Assembly: GCF_021917145.1 (NCBI RefSeq)
Contig: NC_061066.1
Location: 558,001 to 622,000, forward strand
Origin: Hypomesus transpacificus
Taxonomy: Eukaryota; Chordata; Actinopteri; Osmeriformes; Osmeridae
Direction: 5' to 3'
Length of the DNA stretch: 64,000 bases
The notes beneath the pieces are model-generated. The model was not told the origin of the DNA, searched no databases, and was given only the letters and a program-made list of their open reading frames with translations. Of this stretch, positions 1 through 23,021 are shown one piece after another. Made by a program: the position numbers and the translations under genes. Numbering within the stretch: the stretch's first letter is position 1; each line of letters starts with the position of its first letter.

Positions 1-884
1 TTCTTGCCATAACATCTGTGATATTGGAAAATACCTGCGTTATGCAAGGACCTGTCAGGTTACTCAGCATCAGCATGCGCAACTAAAATGATCTGTGCCA
101 AATTATGTCTTTGAAATTGTTCATTTGCCTAGCACACTGACAGCAATATTGTAACGCTCTTAGTTTTAGCACAAAAAACGATGGTTTATGAGGCCCGGAT
201 CTTGCCTATCCAAATATGAGATGGAAAACGGCTATCCCGCCAGACCCAGCAGAGGAAGCTAAGTGGGCCAAATATACATAATAAAGAGAATAAACACAGG
301 ATCCATCTACATCAAACTCTTACCACATAGTCTCCGTTCCCAAATAGCGCTTTTAAGACTTCTTAAGTCATCCCCTTTAAAGTTTTTTTTTTTAATTATT
401 GGTCATTAACAGAATCAATGCAGAGTCAGGAGAAATGACAGTGAAAGTTGAGTAACGCTGCATAAGGGTTTATGATTATGAAAATGACACCGGAGCGCAC
501 TGCGCAAACATAATGATGATTCTGGAAAAGCATTCATATCCAAGGAGTGTGCTAACTCATGCACGTAGATAGTCTATCAGGAGATCCCCAGAAAGTCAAT
601 TAAAGTAGAGGGGGGGAATTCCTATATTTCTATTTGAAAACAATTGGGGATGCTCTCCAGCGCATGCATTTAAATACATTTAATTTTCCTGATCAATTCT
701 GAAAAAGCCTTAATGCGTAACATTTTTTACAGTATCTAATCCTAAATCGTATGCAATACCAGAACGAAGCTTTTTATTGATTTGTTATATTAATCTGAAC
801 ATAAATCTGGTTGCTTTCTGCAAAAATGTAATAACTGAATGACCAAAGTGACAATCTGGTGTCAAATTAAATCAGATAAGTTAC
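1..884 (-). other. igf1: igf1 intron 1 (partial), no exon seen
   Basis: This is the sequence downstream (on the minus strand) of the igf1 exon 1 splice donor, so it is the start of igf1 intron 1, which continues past the left edge. I see no second exon here: nothing resembles the rest of the signal peptide or the B domain. The stretch is AT-rich with no obvious repeat family. Its assignment depends on the exon 1 call. Confidence 0.7.
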
Positions 885-932
885 CTTGAAGACATCACAT
901 AAATGCCACTTGGAGGAATGACCGCTAGACAT
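885..932 (-). CDS. igf1: Insulin-like growth factor 1, first coding exon (partial gene)
   Basis: IGF1 is a secreted growth hormone-dependent peptide that signals through the IGF1 receptor. Only the 16-codon start of the prepropeptide is in the window. Read on the minus strand from an ATG at 932, it gives MSSGHSSKWHLCDVFK and then a consensus donor (AAG|gtaact, donor at 884-883). Teleost IGF1 precursors start MSSGH..QWHLCDVFK and have an intron at this point, so the match in peptide and splice phase is strong. The upstream leader (about 1017-1129) also matches my recollection of the conserved vertebrate IGF1 exon 1 leader. The signal-peptide core, B, C, A, D and E regions lie off the left edge. 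The Q-to-S change near residue 7 is within the variable part. Confidence 0.85.
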
Positions 933-1480
933 CCCCACGGGTCTCCGCACGACAAAGCCCAGCAAAAATGAACTTGTTTGAAGTCATTAAAAACAGCGAG
1001 AAAGAGGATGGATGCAGGCAATGTCACATCTCAATATTCCGACTTTGTTCCATTGCGCAGGCTCGTTTTGGAGAAGTGAGATTTAGCGAACAGGAGACGG
1101 ATTTAGAGAGAAAATCCCTCACATTTATCTACATTACACAGACATTTTCAACAGGAAACAGCTGGGGCAGCATTTGCCTTCTCCTCGTTCTAAGTTATTC
1201 ATTAAGGATTTTGGGCACATATTCAAATAACGTCATTTCTCTTTTTCTTAGAACGGGATTGAATTTTGATCTCTTTAAGACTTGGTTGGTAGTTCAAGTC
1301 AAGATCAAGCGCCACAGTTCCACCCGCGCCATCAAAAACTGTTGGGTGAAGAAATCTGAATTAATTGTTGAAGGTTTTGAAAATACCATTATTTTGTTCA
1401 CTGCGCGCCCGTGCGTAATTTGGGTTGCTTTCGCCATGAAATGCCTTGCATTTATATTAATTCACCTGTAACCTTCCAGT
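933..1480 (-). promoter_or_regulatory. igf1: igf1 5' leader and proximal promoter
   Basis: On the minus strand, about 1129 down to 1017 reads like the long 5' untranslated leader of vertebrate IGF1 exon 1. It has blocks such as AGATAAATGTGAGG, TTTTCTCT, GCTAAATCTCACT, GAGCCTGCGCAATGGAA and TGTGACATTGC in the same order as in mammals. This is recalled resemblance, not an alignment. No TATA box is visible, consistent with dispersed initiation at the main IGF1 promoter. AT-rich motifs around 1360-1480 could be liver-factor sites, but I cannot assign them. A 167-codon open frame on the opposite strand (968-1471) is antisense to this leader and is probably chance. Confidence 0.65.
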
Positions 1481-4400
1481 ATCAAAATTAAAATGTTTAA
1501 CAAATGAATTCATTTTTTCATTGTGATTAATCGTTGTCCTCATTAGAATAAGACAACCCACAAATCAAAATGAATGAACAGATATACCTCTTTATTCATT
1601 GATTCATGCTTCATAAAGACTATGCTAATATGTCTCGACAATATGACACCTCGACTTGAACTTAATTCCATTTTATCAGACTTTATCAGACTCATTTTAA
1701 GACTAACACTGTGACTTGACATCCCACAAATGGAACCACAATGTGGACTTCAGATATATAAGACAATACATTTTGCATTACTTTGAAGATTCGTTGTATA
1801 TGCTTCCAGCTAGGGGCAGTCTGTTTTGAAGAGAGTTCATTGGCTTAAGGAGAGTTCATTTTAGCAAACAAAGAAGAACAACACTGATTCAGTGACTAAA
1901 CAGGAGATCATTGCTGACCCAATCATGAAGAAGGAGATCCTCACATAGCTAAGACACAGTTATAAGTGCACTGCACAAACAAGGTCAGATCTACATTGAA
2001 CCAAATATGTTACTTGTAAGGATACATCTACAGTAGTAGCACTAATGTGGGGTCAAAGCACACAGGTTAGTTGTTTATTGAACGGGCAGAGCAACTTTTT
2101 GAAAAAAAATTGATTTATTCATTCATGTCCAATTGAAAAATTATTTTATGAATTGAATCACTTCAAATAATGTCATACAGAAGCATGTGAAACAGTCCAT
2201 TTTTATTTTTTACCTATGACTAATAGCAGTGCAATAATTCCTTGGTTTCAAGCCCAGATAACTAAGAACATGTCCTCACCCCATTTCAAATCCTCTTGTC
2301 TGCTAGGGTTGAATATGTAGCTTACAGTTCTAAGGAGATTGGGTTCATTCTGAAGCCAGTCACTGCATAACCTTAGTGGCTCTCTCTCTTTCAAACATTT
2401 GACATCATAATCTCTGACTTGCTGACTGGCACAGAAGAGGCAGGATGTGCTCTCTATGTCTCTATTTCAAGTCCCAGGTGGATTGTTCCACTCTCAGGAG
2501 CTCGGAATATGATGATGCTCTTCTGATGAAAGACAGAGCTGCTTTGAAAACCAGAGGGTGACCTTGTTAGAATCAGGGTTAGAGTCCCTGATGCCAGGAA
2601 AAGAAAGCTCTGGCATTTTATAGTTCTCAAATATAATGTCTTAAAATGTGTTAGACGTTGACCCTTCTTGGTCTTTTGTCAGAGAAAGTTGTCAATGATA
2701 TCAGTGGATTATCACAGTGCTGGGTGTTGCTGTCGTCACTGCTGCTGTACTATTGATGGAACTCTCTGCTGATGCATTGTGCTGACCTTCCCTCTTCTCC
2801 CCCTCTAATATGCAGCACTCAGGGCTGTCTCCTTGCCAGCCCCCTCTTCCCCTCCCTTTTCTCTCTCTTATTCTCTCTTTCTCCTGCTGTCTCTCTTTCT
2901 GTTTTTCTCTCTTTCTTTGCCCTCTCTATCTTGCTCTCTCTCTCTTTGTCTGTCTGTCCAAACCACTCCCTCCTCCCCCCCACACACACCCCCTAGGCAC
3001 CACCCACCCCAGTGAACTCATTGACCAGCTAAAGGCTTGTTTTCACTCCCAGGGCTTCCAGGGGAAAAGGAAGGGCTGACAGCATCCTCTGTCTGGCCCA
3101 ACCTCCCAAACATGCCCATGTCAGGCCAGAGGTGAGGACAATGGAGTAGCATACTAATCAATGTGAAGAGAGGAGAGAGATTCAGCACTGAAAGTTCCTG
3201 AAAGAGAGCTATTTCACAAACAGCGTCAAAGGCATTCACCACTGTGTGTACAAAAGTGTATTAATGGACAAAGTGGAGAGGTGTGTAGAGAGCAGAACTG
3301 GTACCCAGGAAGGAGGGGACTTTAGGCCAGAAATGTGTCTGGGTACACAGAGGAGTTCACCCGAGGACGCGTATAGACAGTCCAGTTCTATCAAGACTTC
3401 ATATTCTTCATCCCACTGATTACATTCATTTCTCTCACTCTGATTAGTTGGAGTTATGAAGCCACAATATCTGTTGTATAAAAATATAAAACAAGGTTAA
3501 ATATTGCATACAAGAGAGGAAGTGAATTATTTGAGGTTTTAGTCCACCCCTTTTTGAACAATGTTTATGGTTTTCTGTTAAATTGAAGAGTGCATTATTG
3601 ATGTCTTTTTAAGGTGTTTTGCAGGGACATATCCTATTGGTCAACAAGGAAAAAGTTACGTGTGTCATAGCTCAGGCGGAAAAGGGAATGTCTCTTTTGA
3701 TACTGCACGTTGCCATGGCAACATGTAGGGGTAAGCGTGTTTTAGTGAAAAAGGAAACACATTTCCACAATGGTGACTGTTGGTGATGACATTCCTAATT
3801 CAAATACAGTTCTATGATAGTTTAACTGTGTGTGTCTGATTGATGAACTCACCAGATTCTAGGAAAATGCTGAGTTAGCCAAGTGTCCGAAGGCTTTTCT
3901 ATCCTTCTAGCACTGTAACAAGCTCCAGAAAATAAAAGGTTATTATCACTATCTTTTTAAACCCTTTCAAAGTGGTTTAGTGTGTAGACATAAACATTTG
4001 TATGAGTACATAACACGTTTAAACTTTCCAAAGACAAATGGACACATGTATGGAGGTAGTAAACAATGCCATTACACCACATTTTACAACCCTGGCTTCA
4101 TCAATTCCCATAGTGACGATGAATTACAAAAAAACAACCCATGCTTGGAAAGCCATTTCAGAATAATTTAATCCTTATTATCATCATCATCATCATCATC
4201 ATCATAGTAATTATTCAAGAGCAGAGCAGTGGGGATGCATGTGTGAATCATATATGAGAACTCTGACAGAGCAGCTTACTCCCCACACTGGGAGGAAGAG
4301 AGGGTTATTCGGGGGTAACAATCTACTGCTTGCTGCCTGGTTGGCGGAGGATAGTGGGCGTGGTGCTCCTTTGCCCGCTCCCTGGCACCGACCATGTCAA

Positions 4401-5230
4401 GGAGAAAGGGGTTTGCCAGGCCTCAATTATGGGGGAGTCATCCAGGACACACTGAAACAATTACAGCCCCATATAAATCAATATGCTGCTAGTTTAAAAG
4501 AACAGTGATCTGCTCCCAACACTATCTGAGTAGGGTCTGACTCAGGTCAACTTTGATTCTCTAACATGATAGCTTTTTTGATGAAAGTGGGGGACAACTT
4601 TGTGCTGCTGTTTCTGAGCAATGTTGAGTTGGCATGAGTTGGGCTTTTAGAGTTGTTTATGATCAATTTATTAAAAAAACGGAAACATTCAGGGATCAGG
4701 TTAAAGTGAATGGACTGGCCTTTGGATTGAGAAAAATACGATTTCTTTTAGTTCATAAAGAGGTCATCGTTAAAACCAGCAGATTTTGGTTCCCTCGCCT
4801 CAGTTTAGTCTTTAGAATGGTATTGATATTTAGTCTCCAGATATGTATGGTCCTTTGCATTTTGTAATTTTGTGGGTTGCCTTTCCCCCCAACAAACAGA
4901 ACATAACATAACCGATTGATTGATTGAGTCCCTTGCTTGAGTATTTTTTCCCCATTTGATTTAACTTGTGCACAATTAATGGTAACACATTCACATTCTT
5001 TAGAATCTGAGAAACTCATTTAGATAGTCTACGCAGCCTATCAGTATCATGTACATTATTTGGAACTCATTGTGTATCTACTAACAACAACGCCATGATA
5101 AAACCTTCTGAAAGAGTGGTACGAAACGCCCTCATGCAGGCTCTTTCGGAACAGCAGTCTCATCCTTCTCAACCTTACGAAATATTTGACCACTTCTACT
5201 CTACTGCCACCTTGTGTTTAGTTTGAGAAA
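1481..5230. other. Intergenic region between igf1 and washc3
   Basis: About 3.75 kb without a gene I can support. It holds a pyrimidine-rich tract (about 2840-2960) whose open frames are low-complexity Ser/Leu/Pro, an ATC microsatellite near 4180, and otherwise unique-looking AT-rich DNA. In human the corresponding interval holds PMCH, PARPBP and NUP37. I looked for the melanin-concentrating hormone core (GRVYRPCW) on both strands and found none, and no WD-repeat-like exon is evident. The two flanking genes diverge, so part of this stretch is likely regulatory for igf1 or washc3. Confidence 0.6.
4180..4205. repeat. (ATC)n microsatellite
   Basis: About eight uninterrupted TCA/ATC units in the igf1-washc3 intergenic region. 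No coding role. Confidence 0.9.
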
Positions 5231-5444
5231 TTCATCAAATGCGAATGCGAAAAAATAACAGAGCACCTCATTGGTTCGTGAACCCGGAAAAAGAGAGAGT
5301 CTGTGTATGACGTGTACATTTGGTCACAGTGTGGTCACATGAAACATATCCCTTTGGAAAGCTATTCTTTTTGATCTAGAAGCTATATACACAAGTTGTT
5401 TTTACATTTAAAACATCTAGCCAGTTGACTGACTGAGATTAAAC
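5231..5444 (+). promoter_or_regulatory. washc3: washc3 proximal promoter / 5' UTR (inferred)
   Basis: This is the sequence immediately upstream of the washc3 ATG. There is no TATA box. I see an inverted CCAAT motif (ATTGG near 5272), a CRE-like TGACGTG near 5308 and E-box-like GGTCACATGA near 5332. These are typical of a housekeeping promoter, but the boundaries and the start site are guesses. Confidence 0.4.
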
Positions 5445-6876
5445 ATGGACGAAGACGGACTACCTATTGTGGGATCTGGAATCGATTTGACCAAGGTTAG
5501 TCCTTGCAAATTAATAAACTAAAGCTAAGTCACAAATAAGGTTTGCACGATTTGCAACTCAGGGTAACTACAATGCACGGAGTTTCCATGTACAGAATCG
5601 CTCCATAAGCGAAACTCCTGCCGCGGTAGTTACCCTATGTTTTAAATTTAAATAGCCTACCTTAAACGGTTGAAGTTCAGTCCATTATAGGCTAACGGTA
5701 ATCATAAACGAGGCCACATATCTTGCTTATATAACATGTTGTCTCTTTCTTACTAAATGTGTTTGACTGAATACTTACCCAGCATACATTATATTCCATC
5801 CAGGTCCCAGCAATTCAGCAGAGGAGAGTCGTTGCCTATCTCAACCAGTTTATTGTCCACACAGTCCGATTCCTCAATCGCTTTTCGGTTGTTTGTGAAG
5901 AGGTAGGCCTATGTGCACTCTGCTCAGCATGTTCTCCGTGGCCTCTTTCAGTTTTCTTGGACATTAGCCTACTGAGAGATACAATGTTCCTCTCCTTTCT
6001 GTACAGAAACTTGCCAACATATCACTTCGGATACAGCAGATCGAAACAACCCTCAGTATTTTGGAAGCAAAGGTGGGTCACCCAGCCTGAAGAAAAATAT
6101 TCATTTCATAGGGTTTGTGATGACAAGTTATGGAGGCTTGTGTACTAACAGAAGTGTATTATATCGGTAAACGTAGCTATCCTCTATCCCTGGTTTGGAA
6201 GATGTCAGAGTGGATGGGGTTGGTCAACAGCAAACGACAGAGGCCAATGGTCTAGTACCTGTTCTAAATGAAGTTCAGATACCTTCATCTCTACCGGTAG
6301 TACCAGCAGAGGTATTTGTTTTTTCAGTTACACATTCCGTTACACAAAACCTCTCTCATCGGTATGTAAGATGAATGTCCTGTGTCCCAGACATCTCAGA
6401 TTGTCCCCGAACCTGCTCAGGAACAGAAAGGTGAATTGGCAGAGAATGTAGTCACTGTGGCCAAGGACGAACGGTATGCCCGTTATCTGAAAATGGTACA
6501 AGTGGTAAGTCTTGGAGAACCTACTCAATCTGAATCGAAAATTATTTCACGTAAAAAAATAAAAAGATAACGAAACATTCTTTGACAGGGTGTCCCAGTT
6601 ATGGCAATAAAGAACAAGATGGTTTTGGAAGGACTGGATCCCAACCTTCTCGAGTGAGTCGACTCAGTCCACTGTTGTTAAAAACATATGTACTTTTGTA
6701 CTTAAATTGGTTGGAATGTGATATTTAAAGGCAGACCTTTTTTGGACCCTTTTCACTTTTCTGTCCTTCCTTATCATTGCAGCACACCAGATGCACCTGT
6801 GCCTGACAGTGGTAAGAAAAACACAACGGAGGCAGATGATGATAGCTCTGGCAGCGAATCATCTTTCAGCGACTGA
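5445..6876 (+). CDS. washc3: WASH complex subunit 3 (CCDC53), complete, 7 exons
   Basis: WASHC3 is a small core subunit of the WASH complex, which activates Arp2/3 on endosomes to drive cargo sorting. Coding exons: 5445-5495, 5804-5902, 6007-6072, 6177-6311, 6391-6504, 6589-6653 and 6783-6876, with consistent phases and GT-AG sites; they give 207 aa. The N-terminus MDEDGLPIVGSGIDLTK, then VPAIQQRR and LNQFIVHTVRFLNRFS, match the family closely. Residues about 18-72 form the conserved helical/coiled-coil segment (LRIQQIETTLSILEAK). The middle (about 73-125) is Pro/Gln/Val-rich and poorly conserved. A second conserved block follows (YARYLKMVQVGVPVMAI), and the tail is acidic and Ser-rich, ending SESSFSD. 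The length is close to the mammalian protein (about 194 aa). The first ATG begins the conserved N-terminus, so the start is secure. Confidence 0.95.
5561..5636. repeat. Nested inverted repeat in washc3 intron 1
   Basis: The outer arms AGGGTAACTAC (5561-5571) and GTAGTTACCCT (5626-5636) are perfect reverse complements. An inner pair, GGAGTTTC (5579-5586) and GAAACTCC (5611-5618), nests inside around a loop of about 24 nt. Seven mismatched positions separate the two stems. It could be a transposon remnant or a structured intronic RNA; neither is shown. Confidence 0.75.
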
Positions 6877-7878
6877 TCTCTCCATATCGCCATGACACTC
6901 CTCTATGGACCGCCCCTCCCTGGTCATTAATGATCCAGGACTTTGCACTGTGCTGTGCATGCATGGCAGGATGTCTGTGTTCCTAACTGGAAGGACTGCA
7001 GAAAGGAATGTCCAGTCCCATCAGAGTTTCATGACTGAATCATTTGAAGGAAAGTTTGAGACGCACAAAAAAGCAGATTATTAAGTAGCTGCATCAGCAA
7101 AGAGTGAGTGAGTGAGATTTTCAAATGATAAAGTTCCAATGTTCAGGTATCTGGGTAGTGGAGTTTTTATCGACAGGAATCTTATAGTGAGACAAAACAG
7201 AATCACATAGTTATCATTTAGCATTTTTCTTTAATATGCATTGGGCAAATGTGCCTGCTTATAAAAACATTCCAATCCCTATACAATAAGTTGTTTAACA
7301 GCCACATACATTGATTGTTTTGTATTGTGTCTGTACTGAATGTTTTTGTGTGTTTGTGTAAGAGAGAATCAAGCCTGTGTTAATATTTTGAAAATGGTAC
7401 TGTCTTACACTACCACTGCTACTGTATGAGGAATTTCATGTTAAACAGTAGGCGACTAATGTTATCCAGTGAGACACTGAAATGTATAACTTATTGTGTC
7501 TTGGCTGTCAAGAATACTTTAACATGGTTGCACTGTTGGGTAAATGTATCAAACTATACACCACTATTTGCAAAGTGAATCAATGATATTGTAAAGGTTA
7601 CATAAACATATTTAATTGAAATAATGATCTAACCTTGTGTGACCAGATATGCTTAGCAAGCCTTGGATCTTTAGTTACATTGGCAGACCTGATATGTGGT
7701 CAAGTGTCAAGACAAAAAATAATGTAATGTAAATGAAAGCATCAGCAAATGTGTATGGATGGCCACAGCTGAATGGGTTTGATATGATTATGAGTGTCTT
7801 AAGGCAGTCAGAAAAACTGGAAAGCACTTTGTTTACAAATGTAGGCCCATTGACATTACTGTATTAAGCAATGTTTGA

Positions 7879-7884
7879 AATAAA
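7879..7884 (+). terminator. washc3: washc3 polyadenylation signal (AATAAA)
   Basis: A canonical AATAAA about 1.0 kb after the washc3 stop codon. The intervening 6877-7878 is AT-rich 3' UTR with no other gene. Confidence 0.7.
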
Positions 7885-8011
7885 TATTAACACATTTTAG
7901 ACTGGAGTGCATTTAATTTTTTCATTTTATACGTAAACTCATAACTTCAAGTTTCAGCAAGTACTGTAGCACCAAATTAGGAAATACAATGATGTCCATT
8001 TTCTTTTCAAT

Positions 8012-8017
8012 TTTATT
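8012..8017 (-). terminator. dram1: dram1 polyadenylation signal (AATAAA on minus)
   Basis: TTTATT on the plus strand reads AATAAA on the minus strand, about 450 nt past the dram1 stop. With the washc3 signal about 130 bp away on the other strand, the two genes end tail-to-tail with little spacer. Confidence 0.6.
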
Positions 8018-8465
8018 ATTGGCTGTAGCTGAACAGTACAGTGTGGTCAGTGTTCACAAGTCCACTTGATCTTGTGATTACCTTCCACAAAACTGACCTA
8101 CCCTTACTTGCCACATTGATCATGTGTTTGCCTTATCATTAACTTGGCTGTAAGTAAGAGGAAGTGGGCTGTGTCAGACAGCTTGAAGTTCTACTTTACT
8201 ACAAACAATAAAATATCATTTCGATCACTAAGCGGTTCATGTATCACAGTAAGAGTAAGCTCTGGTCAGTTTTGATTGCTGACCATGCCTTAGCGCATCA
8301 GGAATTGTCAGTCATACAGTATTACAGTAATGTGCCAATCTCAGAATGTTTATCAGTTTCAAGGCAATATGCACATGGATTCATGGATTAGTAAAATACA
8401 TTTTGTAATAAAATACAGTAACTTTTGATTAAAATGTGATGTGAAAAAGTTGTCAGTTCAAATGA

Positions 8466-10493
8466 TTAATATGAATATTCCACAAACTCTGTCCTAATTT
8501 TTAATGTAAACATCTGCAAGAAAAAAAGAGAAAAAGTGAAAATGATATTACACGATCCAATTTTAATACCCAATATTCCTATCATTATGACAAAGCAATC
8601 GTTGAAACTCACTTTGAAATCCTGAATGTATGTGAAGAAGAAGAAGACAAAACTGAAGGCCACAATCCACTCACACACCGCACTCACAAGATGGAAAACA
8701 AAGTCCTGGAATGATATAGACAAAGAGACAAAGGGTAATGGTAACAGACTCCTTAGAGACTATCTTAAAGGACTGAATAAATATGTGTTAATACTACACC
8801 TTGTCCCCTGTGTTTCTGTGCAGACTGGTTTGTGTCACAAAACCAGCGCAAATTATTGCTGGATGACAGTTAAGAACATAAAGTAGACCTATGTAATGTA
8901 ATTTTAAAAATCATGTTTGATTATTTATTGTTATACATAAATAATGTCATTATTTATTATTATTTCCAAGGATACTGGGGAAAGCCGCCAGGAATGCAAT
9001 GGTGGCAATAGCCACACGTGTGTAGAACAGGGTTGTGGAGCATCCAAAGGGGTGAGCACAATATGAAATAACAGACTGTAGTATGGTGTAAACCACACCA
9101 CACACAAAGAATAGCAGAGCTCCTGCATCATGAACTGCCGTTACCGTGGTTTCCTGAAAAGACAAATCACACAATAGAGGGGTCATTCACAAGCTGCTAA
9201 CATCATTCAGATTTTTATAGTTAAAAATTGAGAAATCATTTATTCTTTCAAGCAAAATCCTTCCTCAATGAAACTTGCCTGAAAAGTGGCAACACAACTC
9301 ATCCCCAGACAAGACAGCATTCCTATCCAGAAAGCAGTCTTATTCAGACATGGGGGCACAACATCTTCCCTCTCACTTAGTTTCTCCACAAACTTGTACC
9401 TGGCATACATGGTGACCATACCTGTAGGTCATTTAGCATGGTGCATTAAGTCTCAAATACACATTATGTGGTTCATATTTTATGTTCAGAACAGCTTGCA
9501 TGGATTTTTTATATATGTAAATTATAAGTATTCTTACAATTTAACTGGTTTTAACATCTGATGCTAACTATAGTAACATGTCACACCCCTCTCATGATTA
9601 ACTGTACGTTTCTGCTTTCAGTTTCTGGAAAAGGGGAAGAGTGACAAGCGTTTTGCCATGGGAAACCCAAAATTGAATTGGCCTGCAATGACCTTCCATC
9701 ACATTTTCCTTTTCTCTTTCTTTCTTTTCACCTGTAAATGAAGTGATTGCTGTCATCAAGCCAAAAATGCAGCTCTCCGGTGGGTTGGCTCCAGTGTCAC
9801 TTTTAGAGGGAAAATGTCAAGTGTTAGCGGTGGGTTACATCATTAATTGCAATTCGTTGTATTTTGTCAAATACATTTTTAAGGCACGGGCATTATCTTA
9901 AGGCGTAGAGTAAACATTGGCCCTTTTGAAAGAATTTGAGACAGAGGCCATGTAAGGACACGGTTGTAGTTGTAGGCTGCAGCTCCCTGCCTGGAATCCT
10001 ATTACAAATACTACAGAAAACGAAACTGATTCAAAGGAACGTATAGTGTGTTTTCCGTTCATTTGTAAAACCTAAAAAAGTCAGTTATATATATCCGAAA
10101 TGCAATTGTTGATATAAAAAATTCGAGTTGATTTCAACAATTCATTGGTCAAATGATAAAACGGATTGCCATACAGTTAACTCATTTAGTCATTTGACCC
10201 TCTTATCCAGAACTCAAAATTAAACCAATTCTGCCTTCTCTTAGAGCAAGAATTCACAATTTTCAGAATTACAAAGTTGGCTATAAACGACGACATTACA
10301 GAATAGGCTATTATCGCATATTGAAAAGGATAAACCAGGAAAAATAGTTTTTGTCTACTTACCTAATGTATGGAAATATAACATCAATATCTCGTTTAAA
10401 CAATGCTATTACATATGAAACGATAAAAGTGCTTGAGGACGAAATGACCAAAAATGATGGCCAAAAGCACATTCCTTCCATAAACCAAAGCAT
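8466..10493 (-). CDS. dram1: DNA damage-regulated autophagy modulator 1, complete, 7 exons
   Basis: DRAM1 is a six-pass lysosomal membrane protein of the DRAM/TMEM150 family that promotes autophagy; in mammals it is a p53 target. Minus-strand exons in transcript order: 10493-10363, 9799-9732, 9421-9279, 9153-8976, 8858-8800, 8705-8613, 8513-8466. Phases agree throughout and give 239 aa (human 238). Recognisable blocks: start MLWFMEGMCF.PSFLVIS; IFPYISDTG.NPPES before the second membrane segment; TMYARYKFVEK; AVHDAGALLFFVCGVVYTILQS; and HLVSAVCEWIVAFSF.FFFTYIQDF near the C-terminus. Each matches the DRAM1 order rather than DRAM2. Intron 3 uses a GC donor (CAG|gcaagt at 9278-9277), required by the reading phase. 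The ATG at 10493 gives the family N-terminus; in-frame ATGs four and seven codons later are less likely starts. The gene diverges from gnptab. Confidence 0.94.
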
Positions 10494-10731
10494 GTCGATA
10501 CATTCAGAAAAGTTAGATTACAGCTGGAAACTCGCGAAGATTAAGTGGTATTATTAAGCAACACCTACAAAGTTATTCAGTGTTTTTGTTTTTGACCATT
10601 TCAATTGTTTAGCGACATCTCTTACAGAAACAATATATATGCACACGTTTGTGTACAAGCAAGAATAAGCTACTTCCTTTCAATTGTAACATCTTCCTCA
10701 ATCTTAATTTTGTGTCTGTCATTCATTTCAT

Positions 10732-10813
<82 letters not shown>

Positions 10814-11111
10814 TCTCTCTCTCTCTCTCCCTCTCTCTCTCTTTGTCTCTCTCTCTCATGACAGTGGTAGATCATACAGTGCAGGCGCAGGGGCGCATGT
10901 GATGTGTTTCCTAGACGATAGGTGGCGATGTTAAGTTTTCCGAGAATTCTGCGTCATCACCATCCAGGAAGTACGATGTTTGGTCATGTGTTTTTTAGTG
11001 TATCGCTCGCAAGCTGTCAGGTGACTAAGACCTTGTTTATTTTCTACTAATTCGATATGTTATTTTATCCCTTTTGAATGGCTCGTATGAAATGGATTAC
11101 CAAGGAGAACC
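10494..11111. promoter_or_regulatory. Divergent dram1/gnptab promoter region
   Basis: The two start codons lie about 618 bp apart, head to head, so this interval must hold both 5' UTRs and promoters. There is no TATA box. Visible candidate sites: a CRE/ATF-like TGCGTCATCA near 10950, an ETS-like AGGAAGT near 10966, and GTCAGGTGAC at 11016-11025. The last differs by one base from the TFEB CLEAR consensus GTCACGTGAC. A long CT microsatellite occupies the middle. Site function is inferred. Confidence 0.6.
10731..10858. repeat. (CT)n microsatellite in divergent promoter
   Basis: About 128 bp of near-pure CT/TC dinucleotide; the first ~75 bp is uninterrupted and later units are broken by G or C. 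It sits between dram1 and gnptab and could affect nucleosome positioning or length polymorphism. Open frames through it (runs of Ser-Leu) are artefacts. Confidence 0.95.

Positions 11112-23021
<11,910 letters not shown>

Noticed and set aside
968-1471. 167-codon open frame on the plus strand
   Set aside because: It is antisense to the conserved igf1 leader and promoter, has no domain resemblance, and mixes segments that make sense as minus-strand UTR.
2772-3079. Overlapping Ser/Leu/Pro-rich open frames
   Set aside because: They are translations of a pyrimidine-rich low-complexity tract in three frames.
1481-5230. Search for pmch, nup37 or parpbp, which lie here in human
   Set aside because: No MCH core peptide, WD-repeat exon or helicase-like exon was found on either strand by eye.
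10605-10934. 109-codon open frame with long Ser-Leu run
   Set aside because: It is the CT microsatellite of the dram1/gnptab promoter read as codons.
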